Source of the DNA: Gammaproteobacteria bacterium
GTDB lineage: Bacteria; Pseudomonadota; Gammaproteobacteria; Burkholderiales; Burkholderiaceae_C
Assembly (NCBI GenBank): GCA_018828125.1
Contig: JAHJWB010000006.1
Span: 296,462 to 360,461, forward strand
Length of the DNA stretch: 64,000 bases
Reading direction: 5' to 3'
The first letter of the stretch is position 1, and every line of letters begins with the position of its first letter. The notes beneath the pieces were generated by a model, which saw nothing but the letters and a program-made list of their open reading frames with translations, had not been told where the DNA came from and did not search any database. A program made the position numbers and the translations under genes. Positions 1-8,545 of this stretch are shown piece by piece.

Positions 1-1033
1 GCACGATGGAGCCCGGCGGATAGACACCCATCATGCGGATGAAAGCACCCAGCACCACAGAATCAAACCGCGCTTTCAACTGCGCAAAAATGACGGACAA
101 GGCTTCATGGGGCGTCAACGCATCTACACCGTTGGCAGGGTTGCACATGCGGTCATAGCGGTTGACCAACGCAAGCACCTGTCCATTGCGGCTGAGCAAA
201 GGCCCTTTTAGCCGCAGCGGAAACCCACTGCCATCCACCATCTCGTGGTGTTGCGCGATGGCAGTGAGCACCGCTTCGGTCAGCCCCATGCGCATGGCAA
301 ACGCCACAGACTCGCCCACATGGGTCTCATATCGCGACCGCTCCATCGGAATCATCGATGGCGTGGGTTGCCGCAGATTGGGAGGCAGCTTTAGTTTTCC
401 CAGATCATGGATCAGCGCCGAAACGCCCAGGTCATGCAACTCGGCGCTCTTCATTCCTAAAGATCGACCTAGCAACAGGGAAATCACCATCACATTGATG
501 GGATGCAAGGCATTTCGCTCGCCCACACCTTCAGACAGCAGCCGAATGACGGAATCGCCGTTTTCGAGCAACTCAGACACACAGCCTGAAACCAGGGCGT
601 CACCTTTGGTGCGCGCCTGGTCCGGGTGCTCGGACACCGCGCGCTCCAGGGATTGGTACTGCCGGGTAGCCTCGGTAAACCGCTGGTTGCAGACGGCCAG
701 AGACCGGTTTTGGGCTTCCAGCAGTTCGCGCCTGCGCACCGCTTCGTGGTCGACCGCAGCGGTCACGTTGGGCGTATCCAGCCCGTTGGACACCGGCGTC
801 ACCATCTCCGGCACGCTCCAGGCGGCAGGCACCAGTTCTTTTAGATCAGGATCACTTTTCTTCGGAACGTAACGCACTTCGGTCAGCCCCAGCTCTCGCA
901 AGGTAGCGATTTGCTCTAGCGACGCCACCCTGAAACTGCTCACCGGGAACGGATGATGCATCCAGCCCACATCGAGCTGGATGAACATGCCGACACGCAG
1001 TTGGCTGATGTCGATGAGGATGGAGGAGTTCAC
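1..1033 (-). CDS. HD-GYP domain cyclic-di-GMP phosphodiesterase, partial (3' end outside window)
   Basis: Reading leftward from a GTG at 1033, an open frame runs off the left edge (about 344 codons). The N-terminus (SQLRVGMFIQLDVGW) looks like a DUF3391 domain. The C-terminal half carries the HD-GYP signature: IHDLGK near residue 205, then HHEMVDGSGFP near residue 260. Proteins of this family hydrolyse cyclic-di-GMP to pGpG or GMP through a di-iron or tri-iron site held by these His/Asp residues, so a role in lowering c-di-GMP (motility versus biofilm) is expected. The GTG is the first start after an in-frame stop and has only a weak ribosome binding site, so the start is provisional. The last residues are missing because the window ends. 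Confidence 0.85.
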   Translation of the reverse strand, partial: MNSSILIDISQLRVGMFIQLDVGWMHHPFPVSSFRVASLEQIATLRELGLTEVRYVPKKSDPDLKELVPAAWSVPEMVTPVSNGLDTPNVTAAVDHEAVRRRELLEAQNRSLAVCNQRFTEATRQYQSLERAVSEHPDQARTKGDALVSGCVSELLENGDSVIRLLSEGVGERNALHPINVMVISLLLGRSLGMKSAELHDLGVSALIHDLGKLKLPPNLRQPTPSMIPMERSRYETHVGESVAFAMRMGLTEAVLTAIAQHHEMVDGSGFPLRLKGPLLSRNGQVLALVNRYDRMCNPANGVDALTPHEALSVIFAQLKARFDSVVLGAFIRMMGVYPPGSIV

Positions 1034-1244
1034 TTCGGGCGGACACGTAACATGGAGACTTCAATGCCACCAATGGTTACACAGATTATCCCCAGTTCCA
1101 GAGGCTTCTCCGTGAAGCGCCCCGGACACCGCGGCGGCCAGGCAACACTTGCGTGACATTTTCCGCAGCGCACCAACATCCCCTGTCAGGGCAAGCACCT
1201 ACGTTGCACTCACCCTACGCGCCGCAATAGCTCAGGTCTCCTGA

Positions 1245-1964
1245 CTAACGACACCAGAGCGACGGCTTGTAGATCAGGTCAAACCACAGGGCCCAAACCG
1301 CGACAGCACACAGCAAGCCACCGGCCACGCGGGTTCCCCATTGCGCGCGGGCGGCATCGAGGCGGCCTTTGAGGCGGCTCCATGCCCATGGGCCGCTGAC
1401 CAGCCACACGCCGCTGCCGATGCCGAACAAGGCCATCGTCAACGCCCCTTCCGCCGGGCCGCCGCTCAAAGCCGCGACCAGCAGGGCCGAATACAGAAGG
1501 CCACACGGCATCAACGCCCACAAAAAACCGGCCGCAAGCACCCCGGCCGGTGCGCCGACCAGGGGACGCACGCGGCCCCATACGGCTCGCCCCGCCTGCT
1601 CTACCCAGGCTGGCTGGCGCGACTGGACCATCATCATCAAACCCCAGGCCATCACAGCCACATGCATCAAGGTCCATGCGGGCCGCAAGGCGGTGGTTTG
1701 TTGTGTAAGCCATGCCAAGCTGTCCATGGCCAAGGCTGCAAGGGCACCTGCGGCGGCATAGCCTGCCAGCCGACCGGCATGAAACGCCGCAGTCCGGCGG
1801 ACCACACCACCGCGCGGCATCCAGTGCACTGCCTGCTCTGCACTTTCTTGCACGGTGCCACCCTGCCCCGTCAAGGCGCCGCAGGGGGCAGCACACATGA
1901 CCAGGCAGTGGGAGCCCCCGGCGAGTCCCATCAGCAAAGCCGTCGAGGCGAGTGTGACCAGCAT
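1245..1964 (-). CDS. SafE/TauE-like (DsbD_2 family) integral membrane protein
   Basis: A 239-residue, almost entirely hydrophobic protein with about six membrane segments. It has a Cys-rich N-terminal motif (GGSHCLVMCAAPCG, residues 16-29), then an internally similar second half with LMPCGLLYSALL. This is the pattern of the sulfite exporter TauE/SafE-like, DsbD transmembrane-like family (PF13386). In proteobacteria such genes are often beside cbb3 oxidase and fnr genes and are thought to help copper or thiol handling during oxidase assembly. That role is inferred here from the neighbourhood: hemN lies directly upstream on the same strand, 153 bases away, with a split copy of the dispersed repeat between them. 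The exact substrate cannot be told from sequence. Confidence 0.75.
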   Translation of the reverse strand: MLVTLASTALLMGLAGGSHCLVMCAAPCGALTGQGGTVQESAEQAVHWMPRGGVVRRTAAFHAGRLAGYAAAGALAALAMDSLAWLTQQTTALRPAWTLMHVAVMAWGLMMMVQSRQPAWVEQAGRAVWGRVRPLVGAPAGVLAAGFLWALMPCGLLYSALLVAALSGGPAEGALTMALFGIGSGVWLVSGPWAWSRLKGRLDAARAQWGTRVAGGLLCAVAVWALWFDLIYKPSLWCR

Positions 1965-2001
1965 GGGTGAAGCAGGTTATGGGGTGGGTGCGTCAAAAAA
2001 T

Positions 2002-2083
2002 ATAGCTACTAGCGCTTGTATTCATTGGGATTGGATATAAAAACAACCTGAAATCCTCTTATATGAAGCGCTACATGCTATTA
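2002..2083. repeat. Dispersed palindromic repeat, copy 1 (split arms)
   Basis: The left arm ATAGCTACTAGCGCTT and a right arm containing AAGCGCTACATGCTA are about 50 bases apart instead of the usual 4-6. It lies between the hemN stop and the start of the SafE-like gene. It looks like the same element as the nine other copies in the window, but with an enlarged loop. Confidence 0.6.
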
Positions 2084-2117
2084 ATTCATTAGCGGTCTGC
2101 TCACAAGACGTACCGCG

Positions 2118-3500
2118 TCAGATGATGCGCGAAAACCGCGCCCGGTTGCGGTCTGCCTGCAGATAACGGTCGAACACCATCGCTATGCCGCGCACAAAGA
2201 ACCAACCCATGGCGGTCACCTCAATGCCCTCGTCTCCCACGCGCACCAGACCCTGCTCCGCCAGGGTTTCCAGCTGTGCGAGCTCTGCCGAAAAATACTG
2301 CCGAAAGTCGATCAGCCAAGCTTGCTCCATCGGTTCGAACAAAAGCTCGCCCTGGCACATCAGCGCCATGATGGAGGCGCGGCGCACAAGGTCGTCACGG
2401 GTCAGAGCCAACCCGCGCACCACCGGCAAATGCCCCTGGTCCAAAAAGTCGTAATACTCGTCCAGCGTCTTCGCGTTCTGGCTGTAGGTGGCGCCCACGC
2501 GCCCAATGGCCGACACTCCGAGGCCTATCAAATCGCAGTCTGGCTGGGTGCTGTACCCCTGAAAGTTACGGTGCAGGCGCCCTTGGCGCTTGGCCACGGC
2601 CAGAGCGTCGGTAGGCAGCGCGAAGTGGTCCATGCCCACATACACATAACCCGCATCCATGAAGGCATCGAGCGAACGCGACAGCATCGACAACTTGCCA
2701 GAAGCGCTCGGCAAGTCTGCCGAGATAATTCGCCGCTGCGGCTTGAAGCGCTCTGGCAAGTGGGCATACGCATACAGCGCAATGCGATCTGGCCGAAGCT
2801 GCACCACCTGGGCCAGCGTGCGGTCAAACGATTCCGGCGTCTGGCGCGGCAAGCCGTAGATCAGGTCCACGTTGATCGACTCAAACCCCAACGACCGCGC
2901 TGATTCCACCAGGGCAAACACCTGCTCGGCGGGCTGTACGCGGTGCACTGCCTTTTGCACTTCGGTGTCGAAGTCCTGCACCCCAAAGCTCAACCGGTTG
3001 AAACCCAGTTCAGCCAGAACAGCCAGACGGTCGGCATTGACGGTACGCGGGTCCACCTCAATGGAATACTCGCCACCAGGCGCCAGTGTGAAGCTGCGCT
3101 GCAACATGGCCATCAGTTCTCGCAGCCCTGCATCCGATAAAAATGTGGGGGTGCCGCCCCCCAGGTGCAACTGGCTCACCACCTGGCCGGTGCCGCAATG
3201 TGCGGTGTGCAGATCAATCTCGCGGCTGAGATAGCGCAGATACACCTCCGCGCGGTCATGGTGTTTGGTGATGATCTTGTTACAGGCGCAGTAGTAACAC
3301 AGCGACTCACAAAACGGAATGTGCACATACAGCGACAAAGGCAGCGCCTTGGCAGTGGTGCCCATGCGGCGCTGCTCCAGCGCCAGCACATAGTCATCCT
3401 GTCCAAATGCCTCGACAAACCGGTCAGCCGTGGGATAGGAGGTATAGCGGGGGCCCGGCACGTCAAAACGGCGAAGAAGATCGGGAGAAACAGCGGTCAT
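2118..3500 (-). CDS. hemN: Oxygen-independent coproporphyrinogen III dehydrogenase
   Basis: A 460-residue radical-SAM enzyme that oxidatively decarboxylates coproporphyrinogen III to protoporphyrinogen IX without oxygen, in the haem pathway. Near residue 55-70 it has the HemN-type cluster motif CESLCYYCAC (CX3CX2CXC), preceded by YVHIPF, then GGGTPTFL and the C-terminal HemN region. The N-terminus (DVPGPRYTSYPTADRF) is typical of HemN and not of HemW-like paralogues. I chose the ATG at 3500. The frame stays open further upstream, but those residues do not look like HemN and would cover the FNR box. The gene is divergent from fnr, and the perfect FNR box at 3555-3568 lies about 55 bases before its start, as expected for a gene induced at low oxygen. 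Confidence 0.95.
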   Translation of the reverse strand: MTAVSPDLLRRFDVPGPRYTSYPTADRFVEAFGQDDYVLALEQRRMGTTAKALPLSLYVHIPFCESLCYYCACNKIITKHHDRAEVYLRYLSREIDLHTAHCGTGQVVSQLHLGGGTPTFLSDAGLRELMAMLQRSFTLAPGGEYSIEVDPRTVNADRLAVLAELGFNRLSFGVQDFDTEVQKAVHRVQPAEQVFALVESARSLGFESINVDLIYGLPRQTPESFDRTLAQVVQLRPDRIALYAYAHLPERFKPQRRIISADLPSASGKLSMLSRSLDAFMDAGYVYVGMDHFALPTDALAVAKRQGRLHRNFQGYSTQPDCDLIGLGVSAIGRVGATYSQNAKTLDEYYDFLDQGHLPVVRGLALTRDDLVRRASIMALMCQGELLFEPMEQAWLIDFRQYFSAELAQLETLAEQGLVRVGDEGIEVTAMGWFFVRGIAMVFDRYLQADRNRARFSRII

Positions 3501-3554
3501 GGGCGAATGTCCTTGCATGCGTACCGACTGTGCCGTAGGCTTACCTTCCTGTCC

Positions 3555-3568
3555 TTGATCCACATCAA
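3555..3568. promoter_or_regulatory. FNR/ANR box in the hemN-fnr divergent region
   Basis: The sequence TTGATCCACATCAA is an exact match to the consensus TTGAT-N4-ATCAA. Its centre (3561.5) would put a class II start point for hemN near 3520, 20 bases before the hemN start codon. It may also control fnr itself in the other direction (start codon 3689). Confidence 0.85.
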
Positions 3569-3688
3569 GTGACGACGCAGACCGAACAACGACAATTTGA
3601 TTCACATCATTCGCTATTCCGCAGCCCGGGGCGCCAGCGCCCCGAACATCGGGCGCGATCTGCTCGAAACCCAACCTGCCCGTGCGCC

Positions 3689-4420
3689 ATGACATCGCTC
3701 AACCCCCTCACCATCAAAGTCGCCTGCTCCAACTGCAACCTTCGCGAGCTGTGCATGCCCGTTGGCCTGAACGACGACCAACTGCAACGCATCGACGACA
3801 TCGTGGCCGTGCGCCGCAAGGTCAAACGTGGCGGCACGCTCTTTCACAATGGCGAAACCTTTACCTCGCTCTACGCCATTCGCACGGGATTTTTCAAGAC
3901 CTGTGTCGCCACCGAGGACGGCCGCGACCAGGTCACGGGTTTTCAGATGGCCGGCGAGATCATCGGCCTTGACGGCATCGTGAACGACCACCACACGTGC
4001 GACGCCATTGCACTCGAAGACGCCGAAGTCTGCGTGATGCCGTTTGACCGCATCGAAGAACTGTCGCGCGAAGTCACCGCGCTGCAGCACCATGTGCACA
4101 AGATCATGAGCCGCGAAATCGTGCGCGAGCATGGCGTGATGCTGTTGCTGGGCAGCATGCGCGCGGAAGAACGTCTTGCGGCGTTCCTGCTCAACCTGGT
4201 ACAGCGGCTGCATGCGCGCGGTTTTTCGCAATCAGAACTGGTGCTGCGCATGACCCGAGAAGAAATTGGCAGCTACCTGGGCCTCAAGCTGGAAACCGTG
4301 AGCCGCACTTTCTCGAAATTCGTGGAAGAAGGCATTGTCGAAGTCAAGCAGCGCCATGTGCGCATTCTGGACACCGATGCACTCAAGCGCATCGTGAACA
4401 GCCAGCAACCCTGCCACTGA
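3689..4420 (+). CDS. fnr: FNR-type oxygen-sensing transcriptional regulator
   Basis: A 243-residue Crp/Fnr-family regulator. It has the N-terminal cysteine set of true FNR proteins (C13, C16, C22) and a fourth cysteine at C104 (HHTCDAI), the four ligands of the oxygen-labile [4Fe-4S] cluster. The cyclic-nucleotide-binding-like fold is followed by a C-terminal helix-turn-helix whose recognition helix contains ETVSR. The Glu, Ser and Arg there are those that read TTGAT half-sites in FNR. The ATG at 3689 gives the usual FNR length, although the frame is open upstream. With three FNR boxes in the window, it most likely controls ccoNOQP, ccoI/uspA and hemN, and possibly itself. Confidence 0.95.
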   Translation: MTSLNPLTIKVACSNCNLRELCMPVGLNDDQLQRIDDIVAVRRKVKRGGTLFHNGETFTSLYAIRTGFFKTCVATEDGRDQVTGFQMAGEIIGLDGIVNDHHTCDAIALEDAEVCVMPFDRIEELSREVTALQHHVHKIMSREIVREHGVMLLLGSMRAEERLAAFLLNLVQRLHARGFSQSELVLRMTREEIGSYLGLKLETVSRTFSKFVEEGIVEVKQRHVRILDTDALKRIVNSQQPCH

Positions 4421-4430
4421 GCCAAAACCA

Positions 4431-4470
4431 AAAAGCCCAGCAGCCCATGCGTGCTGCCAGGCTTTTTTTT
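4431..4470. terminator. Intrinsic terminator after fnr
   Basis: A hairpin made of AAAGCC and CAGCAGC paired with GCTGC and GGCTTT, followed by a run of eight T. It sits in the convergent gap between fnr and the small membrane protein gene, and its T run reaches the stop codon of the latter. Confidence 0.85.
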
Positions 4471-4765
4471 ATTGGCAGGACGGATTGGTCTTGCGGCAAT
4501 CGTCCGGACGCTCCCCATCAGGCATAGGGCACCGATTCACCTCAAAAGGTGACATCGCCAGCAGCGTGGTCAGCGCACTGGTGGCCATGGTGATGGCCCA
4601 GAACACAAAAAATGCCAGGGTATAGACGCCTTGGCGCGACAGTGCCAGCGGCTGGCCAAACCAGTGCAGATCCTGAGGATCGACCAGGGCAAACACCAGC
4701 ATCTCCAATACGCCCGCCATCAAAAAGGCGGGCCATGCAATCCACATCAGGCGTTGCGTCCACAT
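4469..4765 (-). CDS. Small two-helix membrane protein at the end of the cco cluster
   Basis: A 98-residue protein I do not recognise as a named family. It has two predicted membrane helices (about residues 7-28 and 46-70) and a short hydrophilic tail with three cysteines (C78, C89, C97). A good ribosome binding site (GAGGAG) precedes the start. It is the last gene on the cco strand, 133 bases after ccoH, and its stop overlaps the fnr terminator. The position suggests a link to cbb3 oxidase assembly or function, but no catalytic motif is visible. The tail cysteines might bind metal or form disulfides. Confidence 0.6.
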   Translation of the reverse strand: MWTQRLMWIAWPAFLMAGVLEMLVFALVDPQDLHWFGQPLALSRQGVYTLAFFVFWAITMATSALTTLLAMSPFEVNRCPMPDGERPDDCRKTNPSCQ

Positions 4766-4898
4766 CGTGTGTGTCTCCTCGTACGGCCTGCAGCGCTGAG
4801 CTTTAGGCCAGGTGGGTGGTCGCTGGGTTCAGCGCGGCAAACAAAACCCAGAGAATGTTTCTGGGGACCACTACTGCGGTGCTGACATTCCGGCAAGC

Positions 4899-5171
4899 TC
4901 AACGCGGTTGGTCTTGCGCCGGGGTGGCGGCGTGGTTGCGCCCTTTGACGGCAGGCGCCATGCTTTTTTCCGGGTTCTCCAATGTCTTGTTGATCTCGAT
5001 ACCCTGGCGGTAATAGTCCTCCGCCACCACAGGGTCAGGCCGAGAAATCGCCAGCCAGAGGGTGACAAAACCCGCAACGATCACGATGGCGGGGCCGGAG
5101 AGAACCAGCCACACATGGCCGAATTCCCACCACGGTGCGGACGGTGTCTCAATGGCGGGGGTCAATGGCAT
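4899..5171 (-). CDS. ccoH: cbb3 oxidase assembly protein CcoH/FixH
   Basis: A 90-residue FixH-family protein with one membrane helix (about residues 20-42). It has the characteristic sequence after it, DPVVAEDYYRQGIEINKTL, which matches the FixH DxYYxxGLxxN-type motif. FixH/CcoH is a single-span protein needed for a stable cbb3 oxidase and works with the CcoI copper ATPase. It follows ccoG by 76 bases on the same strand, as in most cco clusters. The C-terminal tail is short and hydrophilic. Confidence 0.85.
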   Translation of the reverse strand: MPLTPAIETPSAPWWEFGHVWLVLSGPAIVIVAGFVTLWLAISRPDPVVAEDYYRQGIEINKTLENPEKSMAPAVKGRNHAATPAQDQPR

Positions 5172-5247
5172 GTTGTGTACTCCTCAAAAATCTTCGCGTT
5201 CAATAACGTTGCAACCAGGGTCCAAAAAACGTGTTGCAAGGGCGCGC

Positions 5248-6693
5248 TTATCGTGGCACCAGAAATACTGACTTCTCGGACACATGGGCGGCAGTGCCCA
5301 GGGCTTCCACATCAAACTGCACGGCGTGCGACCCAGATGTTGCAGAGCCATACGGAATCTGCAGCCGCACGGCCACCCACCGGGACTCGGCTGCGCCGAT
5401 AGCCACTTCCGTCTCTGAGGCGACTTCGAGGCCCTGCAAACCCCGGGCGCTGATGCGATAGCGCCGCGGGCCCTCAGTGGCGTTCATGATCTGCAGGCGG
5501 TAGATGTTCTCCAGCTTGCCACCGGCCACGATGCGCGACAAGGCGGCGCGATCGCGTACCACATCGACCTTGAGCGGTGTGCGGGTGACCAGACTGGCCA
5601 GCATGGCCACACACAACGCGGCCAGCACCGCGGTGTAAATCAACACACGCGGCCGCAGCACGCGCCGCAGTATCTGCGCCTGACTCCAGCGCTGGGCCAC
5701 ACCGTTTTGTGTCGAGAACCGGATCAACCCCTTCGGGTACTGCATCTTGTCCATGACGGAGTCGCACGCGTCCACGCACAGGCCACAACCAATGCACTCG
5801 TACTGCAGGCCCTTGCGGATATCGATGCCCACCGGGCACACCTGTACACACAGCGTGCAGTCAATACAGTCGCCCAGGCCCTTGGCCTTGTAGTCCACCG
5901 TCTTGTTGCGCGGCCCCCGGGGCTCTCCGCGTGCCACGTCGTAGGTCACGATCAGTGTGTCCTTGTCGAACATGGCGCTCTGGAAGCGGGCATAGGGGCA
6001 CATGTACTTGCACACCTGTTCGCGCATGTAGCCGGCATTGCCATACGTGGCAAACCCGTAGAACAGGACCCAGAAGATCTGCCAGCTGCCTTGCCAGGCC
6101 AACAGCTCACCGCCCAATTCTCGGATCGGGACAAAGTAGCCCACAAAGGTGAAGCCCGTCCAGAAGGCTACGGCCAGCCAAGCGATCTGTTTGAGGAACT
6201 TCTTGCGTACTTTCTCCAACGTCCAGGGGCCTTTGTCCAGCCGCAACCGAGCGCTGCGATCGCCTTCGATCTTGTGCTCGATCCACATGAACATTTCGGT
6301 ATAGACCGTCTGTGGGCAGGCAAACCCACACCACAGCCGTCCTGCCACTGCGGTAAACAAAAACAGCGACAACGCAGAGATGATGAGCAAACCCGTGAGA
6401 TAGATGAAATCCTGCGGATACAGCACCAGCCCAAAGATATAGAACCGCCGAGCCCCCAGGTCGAACAACACCATCTGGCGCTGGCCCCATTCCAGCCATG
6501 GCAGTCCATAAAACACCAGCTGCGTGAGGAACACCATGCCCCAGCGCCAGCGGGAAAACAACCCGCTGATCGACCGTGGGTAGATCTTCTTTTGCGCCTC
6601 GTACAGAGAAACTATCTCGCCTTCGGACGAGGCATCTGCGGCAACGGGCGTAATCGGAATGACCTTGCGAGCAGGCTCGCTGGGTGGCTTCAT
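5248..6693 (-). CDS. ccoG: Cytochrome c oxidase accessory protein CcoG (RdxA/FixG), iron-sulfur
   Basis: A 481-residue membrane protein with about five hydrophobic segments in the N-terminal half. In the middle are two 4Fe-4S ferredoxin motifs (CIDCTLCVQVCP and CIGCGLCVDACD), and an additional polyferredoxin-type motif CGFACPQTVY lies earlier. An Ig-like periplasmic C-terminal domain follows (FixG_C). In Rhodobacter CcoG reduces Cu(II) to Cu(I) for cbb3 assembly. The gene lies between ccoP and ccoH, 80 bases downstream of ccoP. Length and domain order match the family. Confidence 0.93.
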   Translation of the reverse strand: MKPPSEPARKVIPITPVAADASSEGEIVSLYEAQKKIYPRSISGLFSRWRWGMVFLTQLVFYGLPWLEWGQRQMVLFDLGARRFYIFGLVLYPQDFIYLTGLLIISALSLFLFTAVAGRLWCGFACPQTVYTEMFMWIEHKIEGDRSARLRLDKGPWTLEKVRKKFLKQIAWLAVAFWTGFTFVGYFVPIRELGGELLAWQGSWQIFWVLFYGFATYGNAGYMREQVCKYMCPYARFQSAMFDKDTLIVTYDVARGEPRGPRNKTVDYKAKGLGDCIDCTLCVQVCPVGIDIRKGLQYECIGCGLCVDACDSVMDKMQYPKGLIRFSTQNGVAQRWSQAQILRRVLRPRVLIYTAVLAALCVAMLASLVTRTPLKVDVVRDRAALSRIVAGGKLENIYRLQIMNATEGPRRYRISARGLQGLEVASETEVAIGAAESRWVAVRLQIPYGSATSGSHAVQFDVEALGTAAHVSEKSVFLVPR

Positions 6694-6773
6694 GGTGGTG
6701 TCGATTCGTTGTGCGGGATGGGTACTATTTCAGCGGGCCGAAGGGGCGATCATTGAACGATGCCCCCATGGCC

Positions 6774-7691
6774 TCAGCGCGCAGCCGCCTGCTTGCCGTT
6801 GGAGAGGCCCCAGACATATGCCGCCAACACGCCAATCTGCGCCTCGGTCAGCTTGCCAGCCTGGGCGGGCATCTCATTGACTTTGCCGTTGTTGATCATG
6901 GCGGCAATGGCAGTCTCGCCCCAGCCATGCAACCAGATGTCGTCCGTCAGGTTGGGGGCGCCCAGTGCCTGGTTGCCCTTGCCGTCCATGCCGTGGCAGG
7001 CTGCGCAGGCCGTGAACTTGGATTTGCCCAGCGATGCGCGCAACGAGTCGTGCGGGCTGCCCGAAAGGCTCAGCACATAGTGCGACAGGTTGCGCACGTC
7101 TTCCGGGCTGCCTACAGCAGCGGCCATGGGCGGCATGTTGCCGATTCGGCCCTTCTCCAGCGTCTCGCGGATCTTGTCGGGCGCGCCGCCATGCAGCCAG
7201 TCGGCGTCCGCCAAGTTCGGAAATCCCTTGCTGCCGCGGGCGTCAGAACCATGGCATTGGGCGCAGTTGTTCATGAACAGGCGCTCACCAATGGCGTGGG
7301 CCTGCGGGTCTACCGCGATGTCTTCGGGCTTCATGGAGGCAAAGCGCGCGTACAGCGGCTCCAGCTCGGTCTTCGCCTTGGCCATTTCAGCTTCGTACTC
7401 GCCCTTCTGCGTCCAGTTCAGCTTGCCTGTGAAGGTGCCCAAACCGGGATAAGCAGCCAGGTAGCCCAGACCGAAGAGGATGGTGATGACAAACAGCCAC
7501 ACCCACCAGCGCGGCAGCGGGTTGTTCATCTCCACCAGGTCTTCGTCCCAGACGTGGCCAGTGGTGTTGTCAGCGTTGGCAACGACCTTTTTGCGGCCTG
7601 CCAACCAAAGCAGGATGCCGCAGGCAATGATGCCGCCCAGGGTCAGCGTGGTCACAAAGACCGACCAGAAATTGCTGGTGAAGTCACTCAT
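6774..7691 (-). CDS. ccoP: cbb3-type cytochrome c oxidase subunit III, dihaem
   Basis: A 305-residue subunit. An N-terminal membrane segment (about 10-31) and a second (about 62-81) lead to two periplasmic cytochrome c domains with haem-binding motifs CAQCH (143-147) and CAACH (229-233). Methionine ligands are likely at GNMPPM and NEMPAQ. CcoP passes electrons from soluble cytochromes to CcoO. The gene starts 24 bases after ccoQ and precedes ccoG. Length and motif spacing are normal. Confidence 0.96.
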   Translation of the reverse strand: MSDFTSNFWSVFVTTLTLGGIIACGILLWLAGRKKVVANADNTTGHVWDEDLVEMNNPLPRWWVWLFVITILFGLGYLAAYPGLGTFTGKLNWTQKGEYEAEMAKAKTELEPLYARFASMKPEDIAVDPQAHAIGERLFMNNCAQCHGSDARGSKGFPNLADADWLHGGAPDKIRETLEKGRIGNMPPMAAAVGSPEDVRNLSHYVLSLSGSPHDSLRASLGKSKFTACAACHGMDGKGNQALGAPNLTDDIWLHGWGETAIAAMINNGKVNEMPAQAGKLTEAQIGVLAAYVWGLSNGKQAAAR

Positions 7692-7715
7692 GGGGTGTTC
7701 TCATTCTTGTGAAGA

Positions 7716-7853
7716 TCAATCTGTCTCGAAAGGCAGCTGCGCTGCCTCGTCGAACCGGGCCTTGTTGCGGCCCCGATAGGCCCACACCCAGATGCCAATG
7801 AAGCAGGCCATTGAAGCCAGCGTGGCCACGATGCGCATGGTGGTGATGTCCAT
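7716..7853 (-). CDS. ccoQ: cbb3 oxidase small subunit CcoQ/FixQ
   Basis: A 45-residue peptide with a single membrane helix (about residues 8-25, ending GIWVWAY) followed by a charged tail (RGRNKARFDEAAQ). This is the CcoQ/FixQ pattern. It sits exactly where ccoQ is found, between ccoO (30 bases upstream) and ccoP (24 bases downstream), with the ribosome binding site GGAGATAT just before ATG. CcoQ stabilises the CcoP-CcoNO core complex in species where it has been studied. Confidence 0.88.
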   Translation of the reverse strand: MDITTMRIVATLASMACFIGIWVWAYRGRNKARFDEAAQLPFETD

Positions 7854-7882
7854 GGGATATCTCCTGTGTTGCTTGAATGCGC

Positions 7883-8524
7883 TTACTTGAGCGCGCGGCC
7901 CATGACCTGCAGGTAGGCGATCAGAGCGTCCATTTCTGTCTTGCCCTTCACCTCTGCAGGCGCCGCGGCAATCTGCTCGTCGGTGTATGGCACGCCCACG
8001 GTGCGCAGCGCCTTCATTCGCGTGGCGACATCGGTCGAATCGACCACCGTCTTTTCAAGCCACGGGTAGGCTGGCATGTTCGACTCCGGCACCACGTCGC
8101 GCGGGTTGTTCAGATGGATGCGATGCCACTCATCGCTGTACTTGCCGCCCACGCGGTGTAGATCGGGCCCCGTGCGCTTGCTGCCCCACTGGAAGGGGTG
8201 GTCATACACAAACTCGCCCGCTACCGAGTAGTGGCCGTAGCGCAGCGTCTCGGCGCGGAAGGGCCGGATCATTTGCGAGTGGCAGTTGTAGCAACCTTCG
8301 CGGATGTACACATCGCGGCCGATCAGTTGCACCGAGGTGTAGGGCTCCACGCCCTTGACGGCCTCTGTGGTGGACTTCTGGAAGAACAGCGGCACGATCT
8401 CTACCAGGCCGCCAATGGCGATGACCAGCAAGATCAACACGATCATCAGGAAGTTGTTGGTCTCCACCTTTTCGTGGGTGAAACCGGTGGAACCAGTAGA
8501 AGCAGATGATTTGTTATCAGACAT
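7883..8524 (-). CDS. ccoO: cbb3-type cytochrome c oxidase subunit II, monohaem
   Basis: A 213-residue membrane-anchored monohaem cytochrome c. One N-terminal helix (about residues 25-47) is followed by a periplasmic domain with the haem motif CYNCH (78-82) in the conserved context [16 protein letters not shown]. Further along are the usual FixO blocks ([26 protein letters not shown]). It conducts electrons from CcoP to the CcoN haem b centre. It lies 21 bases downstream of ccoN on the same strand. Confidence 0.97.
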   Translation of the reverse strand: MSDNKSSASTGSTGFTHEKVETNNFLMIVLILLVIAIGGLVEIVPLFFQKSTTEAVKGVEPYTSVQLIGRDVYIREGCYNCHSQMIRPFRAETLRYGHYSVAGEFVYDHPFQWGSKRTGPDLHRVGGKYSDEWHRIHLNNPRDVVPESNMPAYPWLEKTVVDSTDVATRMKALRTVGVPYTDEQIAAAPAEVKGKTEMDALIAYLQVMGRALK

Positions 8525-8545
8525 GGGTTATCTCTCCTTCGGGGC

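Noticed and set aside
162..872. Open frame of 236 codons on the + strand
   Set aside because: It is antisense to the HD-GYP gene, whose HDLGK and HHE...DGSGFP motifs show the minus strand to be coding.
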